A DNA stretch of 48,031 nucleotides from Lachnospiraceae bacterium UBA7729 (GTDB taxonomy: Bacteria; Bacillota; Clostridia; Lachnospirales; Lachnospiraceae): positions 1 through 48,031 of the forward strand of contig DLFD01000027.1 in assembly GCA_002482005.1 (NCBI GenBank), given 5' to 3'. Below the pieces are notes generated by a model. That model saw only the letters and a list, made by a program, of their open reading frames with translations. It was not told the DNA's origin and did no database searches. The position numbers and the translations under genes were made by a program. The stretch's first letter is position 1. Every line of letters starts with the position of its first letter. This document shows positions 25,684-34,340 of the stretch, in pieces.

Positions 25684-27468
25684 TCAGCCTCTCAGAAGCC
25701 TGACCGCCTTCTCGGCATCAAATGTGACTTCGCTGATGTGCTCGGTCTCGATCTCATACAGAGCATTGCCTGCAAGATGTTCCGCAGCCTGCTCCAGGTC
25801 GCGGCAGCCCGGACGTCCCTTGTACAGATCGATGATCGCGTCCACTGCATCCGGCGTGACCGTGCACTCTTCTTTTCTCATGCCCATGCGGCGGAGGACC
25901 TTCGGAAGGGAATAGTCCCTGAAGATGATCTTCTTCTCGTCGCCGGTATAGTCCGGGATATCGATGACCGCAAATCTGGAGATCAGCGGTTCCGAGATCC
26001 TGTTCTTGTCGTTGGCGGTAGCGATCGGATAGACGCCGCCTGTCGGGATCTGGCATTCCATATAATTGTCTGTGAAGCCCAGATTGTCAAGCAGGGTCAG
26101 CAGGGTATCCGCCGGATTCCCGTTCTGGTTTTCATTGTCCGCCTTGTCCAGCTCATTGATCACGAAGACGATGTTTGAGGACCCGGTCGCCGCGAAGGCT
26201 TCCATGATCCTGCCCGGCCTTGCATTGGAATAGATGCGGGAGGTCCCGGTCAGCGCCTCCGGGTCACGGACGGTACTCATATCGAAGACTGCCGATGGGA
26301 TCTTCAGGATCCGGGCGACCGCATAGGCGATCTGGCTCTTCCCGGTCCCGGCAGGTCCTGCAAGGAGCAGGCCATAGCTCGGCAGTGTGTGAGTGCGGTT
26401 GATCTGGATGATCGTCTCGATGACCCTCTGCTTGACCTTCTCAAGCCCGTACAGTTCCTCGTCCAGGATCCTTCTCGCCCCGACCGGGTCGATCGGATCA
26501 AAGTAGGAGCTCTTCCAGCGGATGTTCAGCATCATGGAAAGAGCGCGCTTTGCGTGCCTCTTCTCGTCCGGATTCCCGCCCTCCTGACCGGCGGTGATGA
26601 TGTTCTTCCTGGCCCACTGGCGGATATTGGCCGGAAGAGTATCTGCACAGCAGTCCATGAAGTTGATGATGTCCGGAAGATCACTCATGGCCATCTGGTC
26701 CGGCACTTCTTCCTCCGCTGCCTGAAGGATGGAGGTACGGAGGCGTTCGATCATATACTGCAGGAAGTTGTCCTCGATCGTGGTGAGTCCGCCGCCGTCC
26801 TGAGGCGGTGCCACCGCCTTTATCCTGTATACATAAAAGAGATCCCCATCCTGGTTTCCGGACAGCCTGACGGAGATGTGGTGAAGCCCGAGCCAGCTGA
26901 ACATCTTGCGGAAACGGATATCCGCACTGTCCATGTTCAGACTGGACATGTGGAACTTCGGACCGCCGTCATAATACTCAAAGGCAAGCGAGCGTTCCGG
27001 GTTGGTAAAACCGCCGGCGATATGGTGCGGGACCTCTCCCCCGTCCGGTGCCTGCAGGATCAGGAAGACCTTGTGCTTCATGTCCTTTTCATTCTGCGGA
27101 GGGAAGATGCGGAAGACCTGCTCCGGGTTCGGACCGCCCTTCTTCTCAAGCTCTGCCCTTTCTGCTTCGGCGTCTCTTCTGCGTGCCTCGGCAGTCGCAT
27201 GGCGCAGCTTCAGGATCTCCGGGTCCATTGTCTGGTACTTCTTCTTCTCCCGGTCAAGTTCTTCCTTGTGGACCGGGATCACGAGCCCCATCTTCTTCAG
27301 GACATCCAGATATTCATCCACCTGGGCATCCGTCACCTCGCCTCCGCTCTCCGCGCAGGCGTCGTTCCAGATTCCCTCAAGCTCCGTCATATAGTGGTCT
27401 TCCATGTTCGGGGAGAATGCGAGCCCGTTCTCGCTCAGCACTTCCTCGATTGTCTTCGGTTTTTCCAT
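25684..27468 (-). CDS. Lon-like AAA+ ATPase, no protease domain, altered Walker B
   Basis: A 594-residue protein with a unique N-terminal region (1-330) and one AAA+ module. The linker ARRILDEELYGLEKVKQRVIE (331-351) is nearly that of Lon proteases. Walker A GPAGTGKS is at 371-378. The Walker B position reads FVINELDKAD (435-444), with Asn 438 where Asp is usual, although Glu 439 is kept. Sensor 1 is ATAND near 484 and the arginine finger SRF near 498. No Lon Ser-Lys protease domain follows. It may be a remodelling ATPase with slow hydrolysis, or an ATP-binding scaffold. GAGGAGAG precedes the ATG. It is the most upstream gene of the cluster. Confidence 0.85.
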   Translation of the reverse strand: MEKPKTIEEVLSENGLAFSPNMEDHYMTELEGIWNDACAESGGEVTDAQVDEYLDVLKKMGLVIPVHKEELDREKKKYQTMDPEILKLRHATAEARRRDAEAERAELEKKGGPNPEQVFRIFPPQNEKDMKHKVFLILQAPDGGEVPHHIAGGFTNPERSLAFEYYDGGPKFHMSSLNMDSADIRFRKMFSWLGLHHISVRLSGNQDGDLFYVYRIKAVAPPQDGGGLTTIEDNFLQYMIERLRTSILQAAEEEVPDQMAMSDLPDIINFMDCCADTLPANIRQWARKNIITAGQEGGNPDEKRHAKRALSMMLNIRWKSSYFDPIDPVGARRILDEELYGLEKVKQRVIETIIQINRTHTLPSYGLLLAGPAGTGKSQIAYAVARILKIPSAVFDMSTVRDPEALTGTSRIYSNARPGRIMEAFAATGSSNIVFVINELDKADNENQNGNPADTLLTLLDNLGFTDNYMECQIPTGGVYPIATANDKNRISEPLISRFAVIDIPDYTGDEKKIIFRDYSLPKVLRRMGMRKEECTVTPDAVDAIIDLYKGRPGCRDLEQAAEHLAGNALYEIETEHISEVTFDAEKAVRLLRG

Positions 27469-27508
27469 CTCTCTCCTCTTTTGCCTGCGCAGATCTGCAG
27501 ATAGTCCT

Positions 27509-27587
27509 GCTGCGGTCCGTCATACAAAAAACCTGCCACTGGCAGCCTTTTTGCATACATTGGTATATCAAAAAGCCGGACCGCAGC
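27509..27587. repeat. Dispersed palindromic repeat, copy B, nested in an outer inverted repeat
   Basis: The core (27521-27567) reads CAAAAAACCTGCC-ACT-GGCAGCC-TTTTTGCATAC. GCTGCGGTCCG (27509-27519) and CGGACCGCAGC (27577-27587) frame it as an 11-bp outer stem. T-runs lie on the exit side in both directions, so it can act as a bidirectional terminator, here ending the DUF6472-like transcript before the AAA+ gene. Confidence 0.75.
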
Positions 27588-27603
27588 CTGGATCTCCCAG
27601 GTG

Positions 27604-27780
27604 TCACATCTGATGCCTTACGACTCTGTACTCGTCCCCGCTGCGATAATATGGACAGATCTTCCGGTCCTGCATCATAAAGTGATAGTAATCATCTTCA
27701 TCCATATCTGCCGAACAGAACCATGCCTCTTCATCATCATCGTACTCATAGTAAGCACAGGTATCGCACATTCCTGCCAT
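27604..27780 (-). CDS. Small Cys-rich protein, DUF6472-like
   Basis: This 58-residue gene reads MAGMCDTCAYYEYDDDEE, then a CSADMDEDD segment, and ends PYYRSGDEYRVVRHQM. Four cysteines (5, 8, 22, 43) in a CX2C...C...C pattern could bind zinc. The pattern and the RSGDEY tail match small Lachnospiraceae proteins that I recall as DUF6472. AAGGTGAT precedes the ATG. Function unknown. It is followed by terminator-like repeat copy B. Confidence 0.85.
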   Translation of the reverse strand: MAGMCDTCAYYEYDDDEEAWFCSADMDEDDYYHFMMQDRKICPYYRSGDEYRVVRHQM

Positions 27781-27850
27781 ATTCTATCACCTTTTCACTA
27801 AATAAACTGAGATATTTGCCATTCCGCTTTCATCTTCCAAGGTGACGGAA

Positions 27851-27944
27851 CGCCTTGCTGTCCGGACCACATAAATCCGGCTTCTGTCCGGACCACTCAC
27901 AGCCGGCTGCTGCCGGGATCTCTCAGATCCGGCTGCTGCCGGGA
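27851..27944. repeat. 26-bp tandem repeat
   Basis: Units start at 27851, 27877, 27903 and 27929 with an exact 26-base period. Each unit carries a CCGG...CCGG hairpin. The last unit runs to the base before the GH3 stop codon. The first unit is degenerate and the last truncated. Confidence 0.8.
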
Positions 27945-30389
27945 TCAATCAAATTTGAGCATCGTAGTCAGGATCCTTCTGACATTCGTCCGGATCTCAT
28001 CCTCTGTAATATAGCCGTAATCGAATGCTTCCCTCACCCGCTCCGGGAAGCCGGCGCCCATCTTCAGGTCATTTCCGGCCCTGGCCTCGAGATAATGCTC
28101 TCCGTTGGTCCACCAGTCGGTCGTCACCATGCCAAGGAAGCCCCACTCGCCTCTCAGGATGTCGGTCAGCAGCTCGCGGTTCTCCGAGGTGTGGATCCCG
28201 TTCATCTTGTTGTAGGAGGTCATGATCGTGTAAGGCTGCTCGTGCTTCACGATCAGCTCGAAGGCCTTCAGGTAGATCTCTCTCAGAGCCCTCTCGGAAA
28301 CCCGGCTGTCCGAATTCTTGCGGTTGGTCTCCTTGTTGTTGCAGCAGAAATGTTTCACGCTGGTGCCGATCTTCTCCGACTGAACGCCATGCACCAGAGC
28401 GCCTGCCATCAGGCCTGCGATCAGCGGATCTTCCGACCAGTACTCAAAGTTCCTGCCGCAGAGCGGACTTCTGTGGATGTTGATCGCAGGAGCAAGCCAG
28501 ACGCCGATGTTGTTCTCCTTGGCTTCCAGAGCCGCCGCTTTTCCGACTTCCGTGACCAGCTCCGTATCCCAGGTGCAGGCAAGCGCAGTCGCGCACGGGA
28601 AAGCTGTCGTGCGTATGCCGCACCTGGGCCAGAAGCGTACGCCTGCAGGGCCATCGGCTGTCATGACATCCGGAATGCCATATTCCGGAAGATTGCCGAA
28701 GCCATACGTATTGGCCACGCCCGTGTTAGGCTGTCCGCCCATCAGGTCGATCATCTGGTCCAGCGACAGCTGGTCCATAAGCTCATCCATGGTATGTCTG
28801 CCATCCGCTACATCCTGCAGCTGGATCCGCTTTCCGCCAAGGGAAGGATCGATGTCTTCGATGAAGGTATGCTTCCTTCTCCCCTTTTTTCCGGTCGGAG
28901 ATGGAAGGCCGTCCTTCGGGACCGGGGTAAAGAGTTCCGTCTCCGGTCTCTCATGATCATCGGTCGGCAGCTGTTCATAGCTTCCGTCCGCAAGAAGTCT
29001 TCTCTGAAGCTTATGCGGTACACATTCCGGTTTTTCCTGTTCGAGGACCAGGTCTTTGTCCAGAGTCCACTCGAACGGGATGCGGAAGCTGTCACGCACA
29101 TCATTGCCGACGTAGAAACGGTAGGTCCCTGCCTCCAGCAGCCATGCTGACTTCCGCACTTTGCCGAGGTCATCGTAGGAGGCCATGCGGCTGACCGGGA
29201 AGGTCAGGTCCAGGGACTGCGCAGCTCCAGGCCCAAGCAGTCCTGTCTTTGCAAAGGCTGCAAGCGTTCTGGACGGCTTGCCAAGTTTTCCCTGCGGGAC
29301 CTCAGCATATACCTGGACCACGCCTTTTCCGGATACCTGTCCGACATTGGTAACCTTGACGGACAGCAGGATCTTTCCCTCTTCCTCTGAATAGGAAGCA
29401 AAAGTCGGCATGATCAGGAAATCGGTGTAGGACAGGCCATATCCGAATGGATAATTGACCTTCTCCTTCATTCCCGGAATCGTCTCAAAGAAGCGGTATC
29501 CGACATAGATATCTTCCTCATAGTCAACATAAGACGTGGACTTGTGGAAGCCTGCAGTAGATGGATAATCGTCCAGGTCTTTTGCAAACGTATCGGTCAG
29601 ATGGCCGGAAGGGTTCACATCACCCACAAGCACATCTGCCATAGCAAGACCGCCTTCCATTCCGCCCTGCCATGCAAGCAGAGCCCCCTGGATCTTCTCA
29701 TTGTCCCTGATCCAGCAGGTATCGACCATGCCTCCTACGTTCAGAACGGCAATGACCTTCGGGAAGTTCTCCGTAACCATCTGCACCATAGCCTTCTCCG
29801 CATCGGTCAGGTAGAAATCTCCTTCCGGGAAGATTCTGGAGGAAAGGTCGAACATTCTCTGCTCATCCGGGGTCAGCTTATAAGAGTCTCCTTCGCTTAT
29901 GACGGTCCGGCGGTCCCAGCCTTCTCCGGAGAACCTGGAGATCGTGATGACAGCCGTATCCGTGAAGGCTCTCGCCTCTTTCAGCAGGTTCTCCGGAACT
30001 GCCGGCTCTATGGTCATACCCGGAGCTGCGCCTTCCGAATACTGCTTCTTCACGTTCTCTTCATAGAACCCGGCAAGTTTTTCGAAGACCTGGACCTTGC
30101 CTTCCTTTTCCTTCTGCTGAAACCCCTCGTGCAGATTCCGGATGTAAGCCACCGTCACATCGCCGGATCCGCCGCCGCCTTTCACATAATCGGCGGTTCC
30201 CTTTCCGAACAGGGCGATCTTTGCGCCTGACGGAAGAGGAAGCACCTGCCTTTCATTCTTCAGAAGGACCATTCCCTCGGATGCTGCAGCTCTTGAAAGC
30301 TGAATATGCTCCTTTGAGCCTGTGACCCTCTTTCCATCCTTCCCAAGCGGAAGGCACGGCTGATACAGAAAACGCTGCCACTTTCCCAT
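27945..30389 (-). CDS. GH3 beta-glucosidase, circularly permuted domain order
   Basis: An 814-residue retaining glycoside hydrolase predicted to release glucose or related sugars from beta-glucosides or oligosaccharides. The usual C-terminal alpha/beta sandwich comes first (SRAAASEGMVLLKNE near residue 34, GWDRRTVISEGD near 160). A fibronectin-III-like domain follows, then the TIM barrel at the end with TADGPAGVRFW, VKHFCCNN, and TTDWW whose Asp (about 758) is the predicted nucleophile. The same inverted order is known from Ruminococcus albus and Butyrivibrio beta-glucosidases. No signal peptide is present, so it should be cytoplasmic. GGAGAGAGGGAG precedes the ATG, 33 bases after the histidine kinase stop, indicating one operon. 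Confidence 0.93.
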   Translation of the reverse strand: MGKWQRFLYQPCLPLGKDGKRVTGSKEHIQLSRAAASEGMVLLKNERQVLPLPSGAKIALFGKGTADYVKGGGGSGDVTVAYIRNLHEGFQQKEKEGKVQVFEKLAGFYEENVKKQYSEGAAPGMTIEPAVPENLLKEARAFTDTAVITISRFSGEGWDRRTVISEGDSYKLTPDEQRMFDLSSRIFPEGDFYLTDAEKAMVQMVTENFPKVIAVLNVGGMVDTCWIRDNEKIQGALLAWQGGMEGGLAMADVLVGDVNPSGHLTDTFAKDLDDYPSTAGFHKSTSYVDYEEDIYVGYRFFETIPGMKEKVNYPFGYGLSYTDFLIMPTFASYSEEEGKILLSVKVTNVGQVSGKGVVQVYAEVPQGKLGKPSRTLAAFAKTGLLGPGAAQSLDLTFPVSRMASYDDLGKVRKSAWLLEAGTYRFYVGNDVRDSFRIPFEWTLDKDLVLEQEKPECVPHKLQRRLLADGSYEQLPTDDHERPETELFTPVPKDGLPSPTGKKGRRKHTFIEDIDPSLGGKRIQLQDVADGRHTMDELMDQLSLDQMIDLMGGQPNTGVANTYGFGNLPEYGIPDVMTADGPAGVRFWPRCGIRTTAFPCATALACTWDTELVTEVGKAAALEAKENNIGVWLAPAINIHRSPLCGRNFEYWSEDPLIAGLMAGALVHGVQSEKIGTSVKHFCCNNKETNRKNSDSRVSERALREIYLKAFELIVKHEQPYTIMTSYNKMNGIHTSENRELLTDILRGEWGFLGMVTTDWWTNGEHYLEARAGNDLKMGAGFPERVREAFDYGYITEDEIRTNVRRILTTMLKFD

Positions 30390-30422
30390 GATCTTCTCCC
30401 TCTCTCCTTTTTATTTTTTTAT

Positions 30423-31811
30423 TCATAAGTTTACTGTAAATGTGATAACGCCGTCCTTCCATGAGACGGCGATCGTCCCATTCATCTTCCCGACAATGGA
30501 CTGGGCCATGGAAAGTCCGATCCCATGCCCTGACGTTTTGCTGCTGTGGGACGTATCCCCCCTGTAGAATCTGCGGAAAAACTTACTGTAATCCTCCCCT
30601 TTGCCTTCTTTATAGTCGTTTGAGACCAGAAGGAGGGCTCCATTTCTCCCCTTCTTCTTCACCGATACGGACACAGTGCCGCCATCATCACAGTATTTGG
30701 AAGCATTGTCGATCAGGATATTGCAGAGTTCCGTCAGAAGATTGCGGTCCCCCGTAGTCGTCACATTCTCCGCGATCTCTGTCTTCAGCTTCTTCTTCTG
30801 CTGACTGATGACCGGGTCAAAGGACCTGGCGCTTGCCTCTGCCAGTTCGCTCAGGTTTACCTCGGTCAGCTCGACCTTCTGGGTCTCATTCATCCTGGCA
30901 AGCGCCAGCATGGAATTGATAAGTCCGGTCGACCGCTTCACCTGCTCCTTGATGCTGTCGGTCCACTCGCTCTCTCCGTCCATCATCTCGATGACTTCGG
31001 TATTGGCGGATATGATCGCCAGCGGAGTCTTCAGCTCATGTCCGGCATTCGTGATGAACTGCTTCTGGCTTTCCATGTTCTCCAGGTAAGGACGGATCGC
31101 CCTCTCGGAAAGGCACGCCAGAATGATGCTGAACAGGATCGCAACCGAGAAGCTGATCAGCAGGGTGATCCCTCTCATTGCGTTCTGTCCTTCCACTTCC
31201 TGCGTGCATTCCAGAAATCCCGCGGTTACCGTTCCGTCTTCCTTCGGCACGATCTTGTAATAGAAAGAATATCTGCCGTACTTCAGAAGCCCATGGGACT
31301 TTTCGAGCTGATAGTGCTGCTCAGCCATACTCTCAGCCGTATCCTGGTCAACTGCCGCAATATGGGAGAGGCTGGACTGAACAATATTGCCCTCTGGATC
31401 GAGTGTCACCAGAAAATAGCGCGCCCGGAATCTGCTCTCAGTCGTGAACTCGATATTGCCGGTCACCGAATCTCCGAAATTGCGGACATCCCGCACCAGT
31501 TTTTCGAGAAGACTGTCCTTGTCAGAGGAGACCTCGGTATAACCTGGACTGTCCTCTTCAGCCGGCTTCGTCATCACCGTCCCGCCATCAGATCCATTCC
31601 CTGCCTCTTCCGTCTCATCGAAGCTTTGTGTTTCCGTTTCCGCCATGCCAGAGGTCCCATTGTGATCGATGATATAGGAGATGGTCAGGTCCAGGCTTCG
31701 GTTCAGCTGCCGGAGAGACAGGAAACGAAACCCGAGGTCGATGAGCAGAAGCAGAATGATGATCGCGGAAAGGCCTGTCAGGATAAAACGTCTTTTCAGT
31801 TTTCTCTTCAT
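30423..31811 (-). CDS. Sensor histidine kinase
   Basis: A 462-residue membrane kinase with transmembrane helices at about 10-32 and 214-234, and an extracytoplasmic sensor of about 180 residues with an acidic, Ser/Thr-rich stretch. The phospho-acceptor His 258 lies in NAGHELKTPLA; the N box is ELCNILIDNASKY and the G box SGHGIGLSMAQ. It overlaps the response regulator gene by one base (TGATG), with GGAGGA upstream. Being in one operon with GH3, it may sense sugar or envelope signals; the signal is unknown. Confidence 0.93.
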   Translation of the reverse strand: MKRKLKRRFILTGLSAIIILLLLIDLGFRFLSLRQLNRSLDLTISYIIDHNGTSGMAETETQSFDETEEAGNGSDGGTVMTKPAEEDSPGYTEVSSDKDSLLEKLVRDVRNFGDSVTGNIEFTTESRFRARYFLVTLDPEGNIVQSSLSHIAAVDQDTAESMAEQHYQLEKSHGLLKYGRYSFYYKIVPKEDGTVTAGFLECTQEVEGQNAMRGITLLISFSVAILFSIILACLSERAIRPYLENMESQKQFITNAGHELKTPLAIISANTEVIEMMDGESEWTDSIKEQVKRSTGLINSMLALARMNETQKVELTEVNLSELAEASARSFDPVISQQKKKLKTEIAENVTTTGDRNLLTELCNILIDNASKYCDDGGTVSVSVKKKGRNGALLLVSNDYKEGKGEDYSKFFRRFYRGDTSHSSKTSGHGIGLSMAQSIVGKMNGTIAVSWKDGVITFTVNL

Positions 31812-32479
31812 CAGCTTTCCTCCAGTCTGTAGGGTCCTCCCTTCTCCCCGTCGATCACCAGATTACCTGTCACGGCATCCAGCTTGCTTTTCAGATAGGA
31901 GATGTACATCCAGACGACTCCTTCTTCTGCCTTCGGGTCATCCTTCCATACTTTATCGATGATCTGGGAAGTCGTCATCGCCTTGCCCGGATTGAGCATC
32001 AGAAGTTCCATCAGCTCCATCTCCTTCTGGGAAAGGCGGACCGAATTCTCAGCTTTCAGTTCAGATACGGTCGTATCAAGACGTACATTGCCGAAGGAAA
32101 GGACCTTCGGTGTATAGGAATCCATGCGTCTGGTCAGAGAACGGATCCTTGCAGCCAGCTCCGCGATCGCGAAAGGCTTGGTCAGATAGTCGTCCGCTCC
32201 GGCGTCAAGGCCTGCGACCCGGTCGCTGACCTCCGCTTTGGCCGTCAGCATAATGACAGGCGTCACATCACCCGAAGCCCGGATCTTCGTGAGCGCCTCG
32301 ATCCCGTCCATGACAGGCATCATGATGTCCAGGACCATGCAGTCATAGGTATTGGAAGCAGCCAGATCCACCGCCTCCAGGCCATTATCAGCCACATCCA
32401 CTTCATATTTCATATGTGTGAGGACAGCCGCCACCGCTCTCGACAGCTGCTGCTCATCCTCGGCTAGCAGAATTCTCAT
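31811..32479 (-). CDS. OmpR/PhoB-family response regulator
   Basis: A 222-residue two-domain regulator. The receiver has the acidic pair ED at 7-8, phospho-acceptor Asp 51 in VLDIMMPVMDG and the Lys in MLTAKAE; the C-terminal winged helix ends near WMYISYLKSKLDAV. AGGAGAGG precedes the ATG. It is the first gene of the RR-HK-GH3 run. Two exact tandem copies of TCCGGCCTGA (32521-32540) lie 42 bases upstream; they could bind a regulator but this is a guess. Confidence 0.95.
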   Translation of the reverse strand: MRILLAEDEQQLSRAVAAVLTHMKYEVDVADNGLEAVDLAASNTYDCMVLDIMMPVMDGIEALTKIRASGDVTPVIMLTAKAEVSDRVAGLDAGADDYLTKPFAIAELAARIRSLTRRMDSYTPKVLSFGNVRLDTTVSELKAENSVRLSQKEMELMELLMLNPGKAMTTSQIIDKVWKDDPKAEEGVVWMYISYLKSKLDAVTGNLVIDGEKGGPYRLEES

Positions 32480-32606
32480 TGTTTCAATCCTCTCCTGGTT
32501 TCTTGTCTATAGTCTGATCTTCCGGCCTGATCCGGCCTGATTCTGCTGAGATCGGTGCAGGTCTCATATCTGCCGCCGCAGCTTTCCAGATTCCCACATC
32601 TGCTGC

Positions 32607-33215
32607 TCATTCGTCCTCCCGCATCAGGTTCCGGATGGTCTGCATGGACAAATCGCAGCCCGCCAGTTCATCCGCGCACCGCTTCAGTTCCTGCCCGATC
32701 AGCTCCGGGTCCTTGATGTGTTTCTTGTACTTGAGCTGATGTTCGAGGCTCGCCCAGGAATCCATGGCGATCGTCCTCAGCTGGATCTCGATGTAGTAGT
32801 GCCCGGGATTCTGTCCGTCGACATCCTCATAGGGAACCTGACGGTCCAGGATCATATGATAGCTGCGGTATCCATTCGGCTTCGCATGGCGGATATAGTC
32901 TTTCTCCGCCACCACCTGTACTCCGGGAAGACCCTTCATATAATCGATGATCTGATAGATATCATCCCGGAATCTTGTGATCACACGAAGCCCGATGGAG
33001 TCCGTCATGATCCTGAGCGCACTCTCCGGAGTCTGCGGAACTCCTTTTCGAACACACTTCTCCAGCATGCTGTCTTCCGACTTGACCCTGGCAAGCAGAT
33101 GCTCATAGATGCCGTCTCCGGTCTCCTTTTTTATCTTCTCGTTATACTCTGAAAGCTCTCCTGTGATCTGATCCATCACCAGATGAAGGGTTTCCTCATA
33201 CTTTCCATATATCAT
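32607..33215 (-). CDS. Small alarmone synthetase (RelA/SpoT synthetase domain)
   Basis: A 202-residue cytoplasmic (p)ppGpp synthetase of the RelQ/YjbM type. It has the synthetase motifs MTDSIGLRVITRF, HAKPNGYRSYHMIL and EIQLRTIAMDSWASLEHQL, and no HD hydrolase domain. It would transfer pyrophosphate from ATP to GDP or GTP. The start at 33215 (MIYGKYEE) follows AAGAGG; the frame is open 15 codons further but lacks a good site there. It precedes the response regulator gene by 127 bases on the same strand. Confidence 0.9.
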   Translation of the reverse strand: MIYGKYEETLHLVMDQITGELSEYNEKIKKETGDGIYEHLLARVKSEDSMLEKCVRKGVPQTPESALRIMTDSIGLRVITRFRDDIYQIIDYMKGLPGVQVVAEKDYIRHAKPNGYRSYHMILDRQVPYEDVDGQNPGHYYIEIQLRTIAMDSWASLEHQLKYKKHIKDPELIGQELKRCADELAGCDLSMQTIRNLMREDE

Positions 33216-33295
33216 GACTGTGCCTCTTGCTTCATTGCGACCTTCGCGGATCTCTCCCATAGCCTGTGTTCCGATACCGCATATTAATGATGTTG

Positions 33296-33318
33296 GGGTT
33301 AAAAGTACCTTTTGACCC
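33296..33318. repeat. Small palindrome upstream of the alarmone synthetase gene
   Basis: GGGTTAAAAG-TAC-CTTTTGACCC forms a nearly perfect 10-bp stem. It is similar in style to the GGGGACAGGTAC palindrome near 6024. It lies about 80 bases before the start codon and may be in the leader. Confidence 0.6.
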
Positions 33319-33402
33319 TGTCATATTACTCTGAAAATATGTCCATCCGATTAAATATCTTACCATATTTCATATTTTCCGTTTGGAACATTTTAAAGAC
33401 TG

Positions 33403-33431
33403 AAAAGGGTGTCCGGAGACCGGACACCCTT
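33403..33431 (-). terminator. Rho-independent terminator of the sugar ABC transporter operon
   Basis: A 10-bp stem GGGTGTCCGG (33407-33416) pairs with CCGGACACCC (33420-33429) around AGA, followed on the minus strand by UUUU. It lies 32 bases past the permease stop. The adjacent AT-rich stretch up to 33295 holds no gene. Confidence 0.85.
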
Positions 33432-33460
33432 CGGAAAAACATATGAAATTGTACGACCGG

Positions 33461-34327
33461 TCAGCCCTTTACAGCTCCGGCAGCAAGTCCGCCGACGATG
33501 TTCTTGGACAGGATCAGATAGACAACGATCACAGGGAAGATGGAGAACGCGATCATCGCGTAGACCTGGCCCATATCAAATTTCAGCCAGTCAGCTGCAC
33601 GCAGCTGAGCGATCAGGATCGGGAGCGTCTTCGTGTTGTCCTTATGAAGGATCAGGGACGGAGTGAAGTAATTATTCCAGCTCGCGACGAAAGTGAAGAT
33701 TGCCTGAACTGAAATTGCCGGCTTCATCAGCGGGATCGCCACTGTGTTGAAGATCCTGACCTCTCCCGCGCCATCGATCCTTGCAGCTTCCAGAAGTTCT
33801 CCCGGAAGGTTGCTGTCCATATACTGCTTCAGGTAGAAGAATGTAGCCGGAGCAGCGATCGACGGAACGATCAGCGGGATGAAGTTGTTCTCAAGGCCCA
33901 TACCCTGAACTAACTTGACAAATCCAAGGGCAGTAACCTGAGTCGGTACGCACATGATGCCGAGGATGAAAGTAAAGACCGCCTTTCTTCCTGCAAACCT
34001 GTATGCGTGGATCGCATATGCAGTCATGGTTGAGAAGTAAGTGCTCAGAAATGCGGACAGACCTGCAATGATCAGTGAGTTGACCATACCTCTCACAACC
34101 GGAAGCGATCCATGAAACAGATTATAGAAGTTCGTTCCCAGATACTTTCCCGGTACTACCGTAAATCCGCGTCCAAGTTCCGCATTGGATCTGGTTGCAT
34201 TGATAAACAGCACGTAGAACCAGAACAGGCAGATAAATGAGATAATGATCAGCACAATATAAGCGATGACCCTTCTCGCGTGGATCGAACTACCGGAACC
34301 TTTTTTCTTAACAGATGTTCCTGCCAT
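33461..34327 (-). CDS. Sugar ABC transporter permease (MalG type)
   Basis: A 288-residue inner-membrane permease of the CUT1 family with six predicted helices. The EAA loop EAARIDGAGEVRIFNTVAIPLMKP near 192-216 contacts the ATPase. GGAGGG precedes the ATG, 13 bases past the MalF-type stop. It is the last gene of the transporter operon and ends at a terminator. No ATPase gene is present, so a shared MsmX/MsmK-type ATPase is likely. Confidence 0.93.
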   Translation of the reverse strand: MAGTSVKKKGSGSSIHARRVIAYIVLIIISFICLFWFYVLFINATRSNAELGRGFTVVPGKYLGTNFYNLFHGSLPVVRGMVNSLIIAGLSAFLSTYFSTMTAYAIHAYRFAGRKAVFTFILGIMCVPTQVTALGFVKLVQGMGLENNFIPLIVPSIAAPATFFYLKQYMDSNLPGELLEAARIDGAGEVRIFNTVAIPLMKPAISVQAIFTFVASWNNYFTPSLILHKDNTKTLPILIAQLRAADWLKFDMGQVYAMIAFSIFPVIVVYLILSKNIVGGLAAGAVKG

Positions 34328-34340
34328 CTCTCATCCCTCC

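Noticed and set aside
27855..29150. A 431-codon plus-strand frame antisense to the GH3 gene
   Set aside because: It lies opposite conserved GH3 motifs; no ribosome site or domain.
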